From Myxococcales bacterium (lineage in GTDB: Bacteria > Myxococcota > Myxococcia > Myxococcales > Myxococcaceae), in assembly GCA_030681895.1 (NCBI GenBank), contig JAUXRI010000230.1:1-51218 (forward strand): DNA of 51,218 nucleotides, given 5' to 3'. The translations under genes were made by a program, and so were the position numbers. Of this stretch, positions 42,840 to 51,218 are shown piece after piece (within the stretch, counting starts at the first letter, position 1; each line of letters opens with the position of its first letter). The notes beneath the pieces were generated by a model that was not told the DNA's origin, searched no databases, and saw only the letters and a program-made list of their open reading frames with translations.

Positions 42840-45733
42840 CGGGACTCCAGCAGCTCGATGGTCGAGATGGCGTACGGCTGCCCGGTGCCGTTGAGGAGCA
42901 CCGTGGCGGTCAGCCAGACGTCGACCACCCGCCCATCGCGCGTCAGCCGTTGCGTGCGAGAGGGCGCGACGTGGCCGATGGTGCGGAGGGCGAGCAACCG
43001 CTCGGCCTCGCTGACGCGGACCGGCTCGGGCAGCCGCTCACGAAGGTTCAGCGCGAGGGCCTGGGTTTCGCTCCACCCGTACGCTCGCACCGCCGCCGGG
43101 TTCCAGCTCAAGGTCTTGCCCTCGAAGTCCTGAACGACGATGGGGTCTGCCGCGTCGCGCACCGTCAGCGCCAGCCGCGCCAGCTCGGCCGTCTGCGCCA
43201 ACCGGGCCTCCATGGCCTTGCGCTCGGTGACGTCGGCAAACGTCATCACCACGCCCGAGATGACGTTCTCGAGCGTTCGATAGGGTCGCAGCCGCAGCAC
43301 GAACCAGGCGCCCGACGTCGTCTGCACCTCACGCTCGTGCGGCTCGAGCGTGTCGAGCACCCGGCGTGCATCAGGCACCAGCTGCTCCGAGCCCTTCAGG
43401 TTCGACATCAGGTGCGCCAGCGGCCGCCCCACGTCGGAGGGGATGAGGTTGATGAGCTGCGCGGCGTTCGGCGTGAACCTGAGAATCTTCATCTCCTGGT
43501 CGACGAAGACCGTCGCGATGCCGGTGCCCGCGAGCAGGTTGTTCATGTCGTTGTTGAGGCGCGAGAGGTCGGCGACCTTCGTGTGCAGCTCGGCGTTCAC
43601 CGTCGAGAGCTCCTCGTTGACCGACTGCAGCTCTTCGCGAGACGTCTCCATCTCTTCGTTGGCCGAGCGCAGCTCTTCGTTCATCGACTGCATCTCTTCG
43701 TTCGACGACTTGAGCTCTTCGTTCGACGTCTCGAGCTGTTCCCGCGTCGCCTGCAGGAATTCGTCTCTCGAGCGCAGCGCGCGGCGGAGCTCCTCGATGA
43801 CGGCGGCGGTCCCGTCGCCCGCCTCGACCGTCTCGGGTCGGTCCTGGCCTGGCAGCGGCTCCCAGACGACGAGGAAGAGCGCCGGGTCGGCCAGCGGGAA
43901 GACCTTCACGTTCACCACCGTCGGCTCGAGGTCGATGCCGCTCGAGACGGCCTTCACCGTCGACGGCGCCCTCGTGGCCGACGCGCGGTGCAGCGCCATC
44001 GCGAGGCTCTGCCCCAGGCCACCTCGCGCGAGCTTGATGACGTTGCTGACGCCCACCTCGCCTTCATTGAGCGCGAGCCACGAGGCCGCGCTCCCATGCA
44101 GGTACAGAAGGTCGCCGCTCGTGTTGACAAGCGCGCCGGTGGTGCCGACGAACTGGAGGAGCGCCTGCTCGGTCATCGCCTTGAGCGGCGAAGGCGACAC
44201 GGCTCGTCTCTCGGAGAGCGGGAGGCCTGCGTTCAACGCGCTCCGGGCGCCGAGGCGACCGACGAGCCTGGTGGCCGAGCCTGCGCGCACGAAGAGCTTC
44301 GCGCGCCGATCGAGCGGGGTGAACAGCTCGCCGAGGTCGCCCACGCCCTCTGAGGTGCCGAGGAACAACACACCGCCCGGGTTGAGCGCGTAGTGGAAGA
44401 GGGGAATGAGTCGGCGCTGCAGCTCGCTCGAGAAATAGATGAGCAGGTTGCGACAGGCGATGAGGTCGACCCTCGAGAACGGCGGGTCGATGATGACGTC
44501 CTGCTCCGAGAAGATGAGCAGCTCTCTGAGGTGCTTGCTGACGCGGTAGCCCCCGCCGGGCTCGGCCGTGAAGAAGCGCGCCAGCCGCGCGGGTGAGAGC
44601 TCGGCCGCGATGCTCGCCGGAAAGAGCCCCTGCCTCGCCGTCGCGATGGCGCGCGCGTCGATGTCGGTCGCGAAGACCTGCACTGTCGACGAGCTGCCCG
44701 TCGCCTCGAGGTGCTCCTGCAGGAGTATCGCGATGGAGTACGCCTCTTCACCCGTGCAGCAGCCCACGCACCAGACCCGCACGGGGGCGCCTGGCGCGAC
44801 GCGCTCGAAGAGCTTCGGCAGGCCCACCCGCGCCAGCGCCTCGAAGGCCTCGGGGTCGCGGAAGAAGCTGGTGACGCCAATCAGCAGGTCCTGAAAGAGC
44901 GCGTCGGCCTCGTCGGGCGTGCGCTCGAGGAAGGTGGCGTAGTCCCCCGCGTCGTCCAGCCGATGCGCCGCCATGCGCCGCGCGACCCTGCGGTTGACGG
45001 TGTTTGGTTTGTATTGGGAAAAGTCGTGGCCCGTCTTCGCGAGGAGCAGCGCGACGATTCGTTTCACCAGCGCGCTCGAGAGTTCGACCACCGGCTCGTC
45101 GCCGGCCACTGGCGCCATCACCCGCCTTCGCACGCTCGAGGCGCGCGACATCAGCCAGGGTGCCATGTCGCCAGGCGCGAGCTGCTCGTCGGCCAGCCCG
45201 GCAGCCACCACGCTGCGGGGCATGCCGTCGAAGTCACAGGTCTCGGGCGTCTGAGCCAGCACCAGCCCGCCTGCCCCCTTGATGGCGCGCGCGCCTTCCG
45301 TGCCGTCGTTGCCGGTGCCCGACAACACGATGCCGATGGCCGCTTCGTGCTGCGCCTCGGCGAGCGAGGTGAAGAACGTGTCGATGGGAAGCCGATGGCC
45401 CCGGGGCTCGCTCGGCGGCATCAGGTACAGCGCGCCGTTCGCGAAGCGAAGGTCGTGGTTCGGCGGAATCGTGTACCCGTGGTTCGGCTGCACCAGCATG
45501 CCGTCTTCGACCTCGACGACCTGCAGGCGCGTCATCTTGCGGAGCAGCTCGGGGAGCAGGCTCGAGTGGTCGGGCGCGAGGTGCTGAACGAAGACGAAGG
45601 CCATGCCCGTCTCGCGGTCGGTGGGCAGCCCGGAGAGGAACGCCTCGAACGCCGCGAGCCCGCCCGCCGACGCGCCGAGCCCAACGAGGGGAAACGGAAG
45701 GCCTCGGGGCTCGGTGTCGTTGCTGCTCGTCAT
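42836..45733 (-). CDS. CheB-CheR fusion with coiled coil and PAS domains
   Basis: This 965-aa protein starts with a CheB methylesterase domain (residues about 14-195): Ser22 in GLGASAGG, VQHLAPDH with the catalytic His and SGTGNDGTEG with the catalytic Asp. A CheR methyltransferase domain follows (about 215-480): DLLIGVTSFFRDPE, WCVGCCTGEEAYS (SAM site) and DLIACRNLLIY. Then comes a long coiled coil of repeated NEEL/NEEM units (about 640-720) and two PAS domains (about 730-830, 850-960). Receiver and kinase parts are absent. It probably adjusts methylation of a sensor in response to PAS input. It overlaps the hybrid kinase gene by 4 bp. No chemoreceptor gene is in the window. Confidence 0.93.
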   Translation of the reverse strand: MTSSNDTEPRGLPFPLVGLGASAGGLAAFEAFLSGLPTDRETGMAFVFVQHLAPDHSSLLPELLRKMTRLQVVEVEDGMLVQPNHGYTIPPNHDLRFANGALYLMPPSEPRGHRLPIDTFFTSLAEAQHEAAIGIVLSGTGNDGTEGARAIKGAGGLVLAQTPETCDFDGMPRSVVAAGLADEQLAPGDMAPWLMSRASSVRRRVMAPVAGDEPVVELSSALVKRIVALLLAKTGHDFSQYKPNTVNRRVARRMAAHRLDDAGDYATFLERTPDEADALFQDLLIGVTSFFRDPEAFEALARVGLPKLFERVAPGAPVRVWCVGCCTGEEAYSIAILLQEHLEATGSSSTVQVFATDIDARAIATARQGLFPASIAAELSPARLARFFTAEPGGGYRVSKHLRELLIFSEQDVIIDPPFSRVDLIACRNLLIYFSSELQRRLIPLFHYALNPGGVLFLGTSEGVGDLGELFTPLDRRAKLFVRAGSATRLVGRLGARSALNAGLPLSERRAVSPSPLKAMTEQALLQFVGTTGALVNTSGDLLYLHGSAASWLALNEGEVGVSNVIKLARGGLGQSLAMALHRASATRAPSTVKAVSSGIDLEPTVVNVKVFPLADPALFLVVWEPLPGQDRPETVEAGDGTAAVIEELRRALRSRDEFLQATREQLETSNEELKSSNEEMQSMNEELRSANEEMETSREELQSVNEELSTVNAELHTKVADLSRLNNDMNNLLAGTGIATVFVDQEMKILRFTPNAAQLINLIPSDVGRPLAHLMSNLKGSEQLVPDARRVLDTLEPHEREVQTTSGAWFVLRLRPYRTLENVISGVVMTFADVTERKAMEARLAQTAELARLALTVRDAADPIVVQDFEGKTLSWNPAAVRAYGWSETQALALNLRERLPEPVRVSEAERLLALRTIGHVAPSRTQRLTRDGRVVDVWLTATVLLNGTGQPYAISTIELLESR

Positions 45734-45777
45734 CGTGCGGGCACCATACGCTCCTGAGTGTTCCGGGGATCCTTGAT

Positions 45778-45792
45778 GGTGAACGACTCACC
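45778..45792 (-). terminator. Short stem-loop after AddB-like gene
   Basis: Arms GGTGA and TCACC form a 5-bp stem with a 5-nt loop, directly abutting the stop of the AddB-like gene. There is no T-run; it may also be part of the CheB-CheR promoter region. Confidence 0.25.
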
Positions 45793-48700
45793 TCACGGCT
45801 GGTCGCGCAGGCGCCGCAGCTCGGCCATCTCGGGCTTGAGGTGTTTCCTCGCGGCCTTCACGCGGCGCTCTTCATCGGGCCCGCACACGACGCGGTAGTT
45901 GCACCAGGTGCACTCGCCGTCGTCGGGCGCGGCCGGGAAGAAGCCGGTCTCGAGCGCGGAACGAATGGTGCGCGCGACGAAGCCGAAGGCCTCGCGAGAG
46001 AGCGCGTCGAGCGGCACGGGGCGCTCGGTGAAGCCACCGACCTGCGTCATGTAGTGCAGCCGCCCGCCCCAGACGGTGGAGCCCAGGAAGAGCTTCTCGA
46101 GCACCAGCGCGTAGAGCACCGGCTGCAGGTGACGGCCGCCGCCGATGATGGCGTCTTCGTCGGCCTTCACGCGGCCCGTCTTGTAGTCGGTGGCGCGCAG
46201 CACGCCGTCGCTGCGCTTCTCGACGAGGTCGATGGAGCCACGCACCTGCAGGCCCTCCACCAGCTTCACTGGCGTGGGCGAGCTCGCGGGGTCCTGCTCG
46301 TCGACGGCTTTTCCGGCCAGCCCGAAGGAGAGCTCGAAGTGCGCCGGCTGCCACTGCGCGTCGTCCTTCATCAAGCGCAGCCACTGGCGGAGGTCGGCCT
46401 CGAGCGTCTGCACGCCGTCCAGCCAGACGCGCTCGATGGCGGGCTTGAAGGTGTCGTAGACGTCGTGGGCCACGCGCTGAATCGTCTCGTGCAGGCGCTC
46501 GAGCACCGTCGGCAACGTCTCGTCGGTGACGCGCACGCCATCGTTTCGCAGCGCCGAGAGCAGCTGGAATTGCACCTCGTGCGCCATCGAGCCCTTCTCC
46601 ATCGGTCCGAGCTCTTCGAGCTCGGCGGGAATCTCGTACGGCTGCAGCCGCACCACGGCCGAGAGGAAGAACTTGTACGGACAGCCGGCGAACTGCTCGA
46701 GCGCGGTGGGAGAGAACGGCCGCACCGAGGGATGGTTCGCCTCGAGCCCTTTCCTCGCGAGCGCACCGGGCTTCACCAGGCCGTCATGCGGTGTCCACGC
46801 GCTGGTCTGCCATCGCGCGAAGCGGGCTCGCAAGGCGCGACCCAGGTGTGCGTTCGTCGTGACGAGGTACCGGCCGCGGCCTTTCACGGGGCCGGTTGCG
46901 CGGAAGATGCTGTCGATGGTGGCGAGGTCGAACTCGGTGTCGTCGATGGCGCTCTCACGTCGCGCCGGCGCAGGCCACGCGAGGCGAACGTTGGCTGACG
47001 CCTCGGCCTGCCGCTGCAGTGCCTCGTAGCCGGGCAACGTTCCCTGCACGGCGCGCGCGGCCTCGAGCGCATAGAACGACGGCACGCGAGGCCGGGCGTG
47101 TTCGGCGTCGATGCGCGGGTACGAGAGCACGGCCCGCTCACGCGCTGCGCCGACGGCGAGCATCAGGGCCAGACGCTCCGAGGCGATGCGGCGCTTGTTC
47201 GTCTCGAGCTGCGGCGACACCGTCTCGCGCACGCGGTCGGGGAGCAGCGGGTCTTCACGAATCTTCTGCGGAAACACCCGCTCGGCGAGGCCGGGAACGA
47301 AGACGGTGTGGAAGGACAGGCCTCGCGCACCATCGACTGGCGCGACGAAGACGAAGCCGGGGCGTTTGTCCTGCGGGTTCTCGGTCGTCTCGGCGAGGCG
47401 GCGGGACAGCACCGTGCGCACTTCTGAGAGCTCGATGGGGCCGACGGGCTCCATGGGGCTCAGCTCGTGCAGCATCGCTAGCACGCGGTCAGCGTCTTTC
47501 AACGCGCGCGTCGCGAGGCTCATCAATACCTTGAGCCACTCGCCCCACGTCGCGCGTTTCGGGAGCGCCGCGAGCACGTCGAGGAGCGGCAACGCGAACT
47601 GCTCCAGCGCGGTGAGGTCGCCGAGCGAGCGCTTCGAGCGGGCGAGCTGGGCCTCGGTGGCTGTCGGGTTCCGCTGTTCCGTCTCGAACGTCTTGCGCAG
47701 GCCTGACAGGCGACGTCGCCAGCGGTCCGTGCCCCCGATGACGGCGGCCTCGACGATGAGCTTCTCCCAGCGGCGCGGCGAGCGGAGCTGACCCAGCACC
47801 GATGGCGCTTCGACGTCGGTGACTTCTTCGGGAGGTGGAGGGAGCGGCGGTGGCAGCGGCGAGAGCGGCAACAGCGTGTCGGCCGCGTCGGGGCGCGAGA
47901 ACGGCTTGTGTTGCGCCGCCGGAGGAGCGCCGTCTGCGTCGAGCTTCGGCACCTGCGAGAGCGAGAGGTATTCGCTGAAGCGGCGCGCCGAGAGGCCCTC
48001 TTCCGCGCAGCGTAAGAGAGAGAGGAGCGCGCGGCCCGCCGGGTCCGGGTGCGGAAGGCCGGAGCTGAAGTGCGCCTTGAAGCCGGCCCTGCGGAACGCG
48101 TCTTCGAGCGGGGCGCGGTAGGCGCCGGGGCTCCGCAGCAGCACCGCGATGTCGTCGTGCCGCACGCCCGACTTCGCGAGCGCGATGATGCGCCGGGCGA
48201 TCTCGACGCACTCACGTGCTTCGCCGGGCGCGGAGAAGAAGTCCTCCAGCGTGTGGGGCGTCGCGGGCTGCGAGGACGAGAAGAGGTTGCGCTGCAGTTC
48301 GGTGAGCGGCGTGCCTGGCGTCGCCTCGAGCACGCGTGGCGGCCCGACGACGGCCGAGAGCACCGCGACGGTCTGCTCGTCATCGGCCGGCGCGACGGCG
48401 AGCGTGTCGCTGGACGCGGTGACGAGCGCGTCGAGGAAGCGCTGCTCCAGCCCGGCGGAGAGCGGCACGTCGAGGAGCACGAGCGGCGCGTGAGGAAGAG
48501 TGCCCGCTGCTTCGCGAGCGAGCGCATACACCTGCGCACGGTCGGCGAGCTTCGAGGTGATGAGCGCTTCGTCGAAGGCGCGCATGGCGTCCGCGAGCGC
48601 TGGCTCCACGGCGTCGGGAGACACCTCGAGCATGCGCAGCTCGGCCACCGTTCGGGACAGCGCGCGCGAGAGCCCGGGCTTTCCTTCGAGTGGCGCGAGG

Positions 48701-49008
48701 CGATGCAACAGCTCGGTCTCTCCAAGGTTCCAGGTGACGCGCGCCCAGAGCGCCTCGAGGGAGAGTGAGGTGACGGCGGTCAGTCCCCGCGCCAGCAGCG
48801 TCGGCCGCGCGAGCTCGAGCGCGCAGCGGTACGGCGTCGTTCTGCGCCAGCCGAAGAGTGAGCGGCCCAGCGAGCGGGTCAGCTCCGCACCGGCTTCGAA
48901 CGTCGCGCCGAGCACCAGCACGTCACCATCGGCAGGGAGCGAATTGAGGTACGCACGCACGTGCGCGAGACGAAGGTCGCTCCGGCGGCTGATGACGAAC
49001 TCACGCAT
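45793..49008 (-). CDS. addB: AddB-like iron-staple PD-(D/E)xK nuclease with degenerate helicase
   Basis: This protein of about 1071 aa resembles AddB. The N-terminal helicase-like part lacks a Walker A (GATFEAGAELTR where GxGxGKT is expected), so it is probably not an ATPase. A Pro-rich loop lies near residues 385-400. The C-terminal nuclease has SPTALEQFAGCPYKFFLSAV, GSIDLVEKRSDG and ATDYKTGR. Four cysteines fit a 4Fe-4S staple: one in AGCPYKF, and C-x2-C-x5-C (ECTWCNYRVVCGPDE). AddB scans for Chi-like sites and cuts one DNA strand with AddA. ATG 49008 or GTG 49026 may be the start. The AddA-like partner gene is about 19 kb away. A small secreted protein gene is divergent. Confidence 0.82.
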   Translation of the reverse strand: MREFVISRRSDLRLAHVRAYLNSLPADGDVLVLGATFEAGAELTRSLGRSLFGWRRTTPYRCALELARPTLLARGLTAVTSLSLEALWARVTWNLGETELLHRLAPLEGKPGLSRALSRTVAELRMLEVSPDAVEPALADAMRAFDEALITSKLADRAQVYALAREAAGTLPHAPLVLLDVPLSAGLEQRFLDALVTASSDTLAVAPADDEQTVAVLSAVVGPPRVLEATPGTPLTELQRNLFSSSQPATPHTLEDFFSAPGEARECVEIARRIIALAKSGVRHDDIAVLLRSPGAYRAPLEDAFRRAGFKAHFSSGLPHPDPAGRALLSLLRCAEEGLSARRFSEYLSLSQVPKLDADGAPPAAQHKPFSRPDAADTLLPLSPLPPPLPPPPEEVTDVEAPSVLGQLRSPRRWEKLIVEAAVIGGTDRWRRRLSGLRKTFETEQRNPTATEAQLARSKRSLGDLTALEQFALPLLDVLAALPKRATWGEWLKVLMSLATRALKDADRVLAMLHELSPMEPVGPIELSEVRTVLSRRLAETTENPQDKRPGFVFVAPVDGARGLSFHTVFVPGLAERVFPQKIREDPLLPDRVRETVSPQLETNKRRIASERLALMLAVGAARERAVLSYPRIDAEHARPRVPSFYALEAARAVQGTLPGYEALQRQAEASANVRLAWPAPARRESAIDDTEFDLATIDSIFRATGPVKGRGRYLVTTNAHLGRALRARFARWQTSAWTPHDGLVKPGALARKGLEANHPSVRPFSPTALEQFAGCPYKFFLSAVVRLQPYEIPAELEELGPMEKGSMAHEVQFQLLSALRNDGVRVTDETLPTVLERLHETIQRVAHDVYDTFKPAIERVWLDGVQTLEADLRQWLRLMKDDAQWQPAHFELSFGLAGKAVDEQDPASSPTPVKLVEGLQVRGSIDLVEKRSDGVLRATDYKTGRVKADEDAIIGGGRHLQPVLYALVLEKLFLGSTVWGGRLHYMTQVGGFTERPVPLDALSREAFGFVARTIRSALETGFFPAAPDDGECTWCNYRVVCGPDEERRVKAARKHLKPEMAELRRLRDQP

Positions 49009-49043
49009 CGTGGCGCATCGCAGCACATGTCAGAGTGCACGGC

Positions 49044-49346
49044 ATGCTCAGCGTGCTCGTGTCGGTGCTGCTCACCCAGTCGTCATCCGATGGCCATGCG
49101 TGCGTGAAGCACTCCGATTGCATCATCACGACGACGACGTGTTGCGCCGGCTGCTGCGGGCCGGGCCCCTACGTCACGTCGAAGGCCGATGAGGCGCAGA
49201 TGCTGAAGAAGTGCAGCGTCATCGAGTGCGCCGGGCCGACGAAGTGCGACATCGTGTGCGAGCCGCCGATGAGCCCTGACGCGCTCGAGGCCCGGTGCGT
49301 GGCGAAGCAGTGCGTCGCGCGGCTGAAGAAGCGCAGCGGCCGCTGA
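49044..49346 (+). CDS. Small Cys-rich secreted protein
   Basis: This 100-aa protein starts at ATG 49044 (GTG 49035 possible). A short hydrophobic N-terminus (MLSVLVSVLLTQ) suggests export. The mature part has 12 cysteines in about 80 residues, including TCCAGCC and spaced single Cys (KKCSVIECAG, TKCDIVC, RCVAKQCVA), which indicates a disulfide-rich fold. Similar knot-like proteins are often toxins, inhibitors or matrix components, but no family is recognised. It is divergent from the AddB-like gene with 35 bp between start codons. Confidence 0.7.
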   Translation: MLSVLVSVLLTQSSSDGHACVKHSDCIITTTTCCAGCCGPGPYVTSKADEAQMLKKCSVIECAGPTKCDIVCEPPMSPDALEARCVAKQCVARLKKRSGR

Positions 49347-49710
49347 ACCCCGAGCTCATTCTCGTTCCCCAAGGCAACGGTGCGCGTGGGCCGAGGGAAC
49401 AGGAATCGTGCGCGCTGGATGGTCTGCAGCTCCTTGTTGCGGCTGTTCAGGGGCCCGTCGAGGGCTGTAGCGACCTGACGGCCGCATCGACTCTGAAGAA
49501 AACGACATGGAGTGTGCGATTTTTCGGACTCGCTGCGATGGCGACGGCCGTCTTGACGCGCAAGCACCTCCGACCCAACTCATGACGTTGCCGACGAGCG
49601 GCCGTACGCGCGCGATGAGGTGTTCGACGTGGCGGCTGAGGTCTCGAAGACAAGGCCTCGGCCGCACTGAACTCGCTCCGCCAGTTCGAGCCCTGTGGCA
49701 GAAGCAAAGC
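49347..49710. other. 364-bp stretch without a convincing gene
   Basis: Frames are open on both strands but none has a plausible start, ribosome site and protein-like composition; their peptides look like shadows. An AT-rich patch at about 49495-49530 (AAAACGACATGG, GATTTTTC) is the only compositional anomaly. The promoter of the following exported protein should lie here. No clear hairpin with a T-run was found. Confidence 0.5.
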
Positions 49711-51218
49711 GTGCTCCGACTCCGACTCGTTCCTCTGCTGTGGTGCGCGTGCGTGACGGCGGGCGGCAGCGTTCGTGAACGCGCGACCCGGCTCGAAGTC
49801 GAGGCCGAGCGGTGCGAGTCGTTTTCGACCTTCGAGCCCGTGCTCGCAAAAGAACGTGACGCGCTGGTGGCCACGGCGCGTGGTGAAGACCTGGTGCCGA
49901 CGAGTCAGTCGTTGTCGAAGGCCCGCGCCCGCTGCGCCGCCACCACCATCGATGGCCTGTTCGAGCGTCAGCAGGGCAAGGGTCGAAGCGCTGCGGTCAC
50001 CGAGGTCGACGCCCTCACCCGCGCGCTCGGGCCCGACGAGACGACGCGGCTGTTGCGCGCGAAGTGGGGCCACGACGCCGATGGGTTCCTCGCCGAGGTG
50101 ACGCTGAGCGGCTTCGCGCCGGGGCCGACGCCGGACCAACCTGCGCCGAAGGAGCCCATCGCACCAAAGCGTGACACGCCGACGTTGCCGGGCGACGAGC
50201 ACTTCGGCGAGGGCGCGAGCTGTCTTCGCCGGCCGACCGTCGAGGCCGCCGCGTGTCTGGCCGAGTGGCGGCGTGAGGACGCGAAGGCGCAGGAACACGA
50301 GGCCTCGGTGCGCGCGCTCGTCGCTCGGGTGCAGAAGGAAGAGCAGGTGCTGGAGGACGACGCGCGCGCCACGCTGCTGGGTGACGTGCTCCGGGCGCTC
50401 GCGCTGCCACGGGAGCACGTGGCGCTGACGCCGCTCTTCGACGACCTGGGCCGCATGACGGACCGGCTGATTGCGCGCGCCGAGGTCCTCCGTGGCTCGG
50501 GGAAGGTGGAGGCCGCGGCGGTGGTCGTCAGGCCGCTGTTGCTCGTCGACGAGAGCCGGCGGCGGGTCGAGCCTTTCGTTCAGGCGGCGAGCCGAAAACA
50601 CACGCAGCTCTCGGTCGACGCGAAGTCGCTCCACCTCGCCGCGCAGGTGCATCGGTACCTGTCGGCGTGGTTCCTCGGCGCCGACGCGCCCGTGCCTTCG
50701 CTCGAGCCCGGCCAGTGGAGCGCCGCGCAGTGGGTCTGTCAGCTGCCGAAGCCGACGCTCCCGCCGCTCGAGGACGGGGTGTCGGCGCGCATCGTCGCGC
50801 GGTGCCGTGTGCTCCCGAAGACCGAGACGCAGCAGCCGGTCGACCCATCGATGCGCACCTTCGAGATGGAGGCGTCGCTCCCGCGCGTTCGTCTCGACGT
50901 CGACGTGAGCGTCACGTGCGGCGGCAAGACGATGTCGGAGCACCTCACCGCTGACGAGCTGGTGGTCGACACCTCCAGCACCCTGCTCGACGAGACCCGT
51001 CCGCATCGCCTCGACGGGCCGCTGCGCACCCTCCTCGCGAAGGCCGCGAAGGAGTGCAGGGAGCAGACGCGGCGAGAAGTGGACGTCGACTGTGCGCGCC
51101 TGCCGCCGAGCTCGCTCGAGCTGACGCAGACGTTCACGAGGCACGCGTTGAGGTTGGGTGAATGGCCGGGCTGCTACGCGCGGTGGTTCGCCGGAATGTA
51201 TGGCCGCCCGCCGCCACC
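49711..51218 (+). CDS. Exported protein of unknown function, cut by right edge
   Basis: The plus-strand frame is open from GTG 49711 to the window end (502 codons, no stop), so the C-terminus is missing. The N-terminus (MLRLRLVPLLWCACVTAG) looks like a signal peptide, perhaps a lipoprotein signal (Cys12 or Cys14). The rest is rich in helices and charged residues, with scattered cysteines (RCESF, RARCAA, SCLRR, ACLAE, WVCQL), which suggests disulfides. A Pro-rich linker lies near residue 150. No family is recognised. The opposite-strand open frame is its shadow. Confidence 0.7.
   Translation, partial: MLRLRLVPLLWCACVTAGGSVRERATRLEVEAERCESFSTFEPVLAKERDALVATARGEDLVPTSQSLSKARARCAATTIDGLFERQQGKGRSAAVTEVDALTRALGPDETTRLLRAKWGHDADGFLAEVTLSGFAPGPTPDQPAPKEPIAPKRDTPTLPGDEHFGEGASCLRRPTVEAAACLAEWRREDAKAQEHEASVRALVARVQKEEQVLEDDARATLLGDVLRALALPREHVALTPLFDDLGRMTDRLIARAEVLRGSGKVEAAAVVVRPLLLVDESRRRVEPFVQAASRKHTQLSVDAKSLHLAAQVHRYLSAWFLGADAPVPSLEPGQWSAAQWVCQLPKPTLPPLEDGVSARIVARCRVLPKTETQQPVDPSMRTFEMEASLPRVRLDVDVSVTCGGKTMSEHLTADELVVDTSSTLLDETRPHRLDGPLRTLLAKAAKECREQTRREVDVDCARLPPSSLELTQTFTRHALRLGEWPGCYARWFAGMYGRPPP

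Noticed and set aside
49447..51144. 565-codon minus-strand frame at the right edge
   Set aside because: Its composition is Arg/His/Leu-rich shadow sequence, while the plus-strand frame has a signal-like start and ordinary protein composition.
1..51218. tRNA or rRNA genes, phage or transposase genes
   Set aside because: No cloverleaf-like, rRNA-like or integrase/transposase motif was seen on either strand.

Overview
The window looks like a piece of a high-GC Myxococcota (myxobacterial) chromosome. The evidence is direct: three secreted proteins end in a MYXO-CTERM-type tail (Cys, short hydrophobic helix, Arg cluster), and at least seven lipoproteins are present, several followed by Asp-Ala-Gly or Gly/Ala/Ser linkers. 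A TIGR02996 repeat-companion protein, a MopE-type metal-binding-repeat protein, a DUF2330 protein and a large PAS/CheB-CheR signalling cluster fit the same group. I see no tRNA, rRNA, CRISPR array, insertion sequence, integrase or phage gene. Coding is dense. Four convergent gene pairs end within 1-7 bp of each other, and several genes overlap by 4 bp (ATGA or GTGA).

Layout. 1-10.5 kb: an edge-truncated PAS protein, then mostly minus-strand envelope genes. These include a two-lipoprotein unit ending in a beta-propeller/vanadium-haloperoxidase fusion, a DUF2330 MYXO-CTERM protein, further lipoproteins, and a plus-strand 5'-nucleotidase-like enzyme with C-terminal EF-hands. 10.5-20.4 kb: a LysR regulator divergent from an aldo/keto reductase, a tandem 62-bp repeat, a Pal-type lipoprotein with a structured leader, the TIGR02996 protein, the MopE-type lipoprotein, an NTF2-like/TetR divergent pair, an O-methyltransferase, a queuosine-precursor transporter and a LysM cysteine-hydrolase-like protein. 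20.5-30.4 kb: an MscS channel, a tyrosine phosphatase, a zinc-ribbon membrane protein, an AddA/RecB-like helicase-nuclease, a TOPRIM-less GyrB-like ATPase and a Cys-rich MYXO-CTERM protein.

30.5-36.8 kb: a haem-binding protein coupled to a membrane protein, divergent from a small outer-membrane barrel coupled to a pentahaem cytochrome lipoprotein. Next come an Fe/Mn superoxide dismutase broken by a frameshift at a CA repeat, a Kelch MYXO-CTERM protein carrying a 36-bp minisatellite, and a rhodanese-like protein. 36.8-45.7 kb: a five-gene minus-strand signalling cluster (CheB-CheR-PAS, hybrid histidine kinase, NarL/FixJ-type regulator, PAS kinase, HDOD protein), with long palindromes around the regulator gene. 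45.8-51.2 kb: an AddB-like iron-staple nuclease, a small Cys-rich secreted protein, and an exported protein of unknown function cut by the right edge.

How the genes work together: the AddA-like and AddB-like genes probably encode one double-strand-break-processing enzyme although they lie about 19 kb apart. The signalling cluster is linked by two ATGA overlaps. Most of the rest is cell-envelope and secreted machinery of unknown role. Assignments come from motif reading only; no database search was possible.
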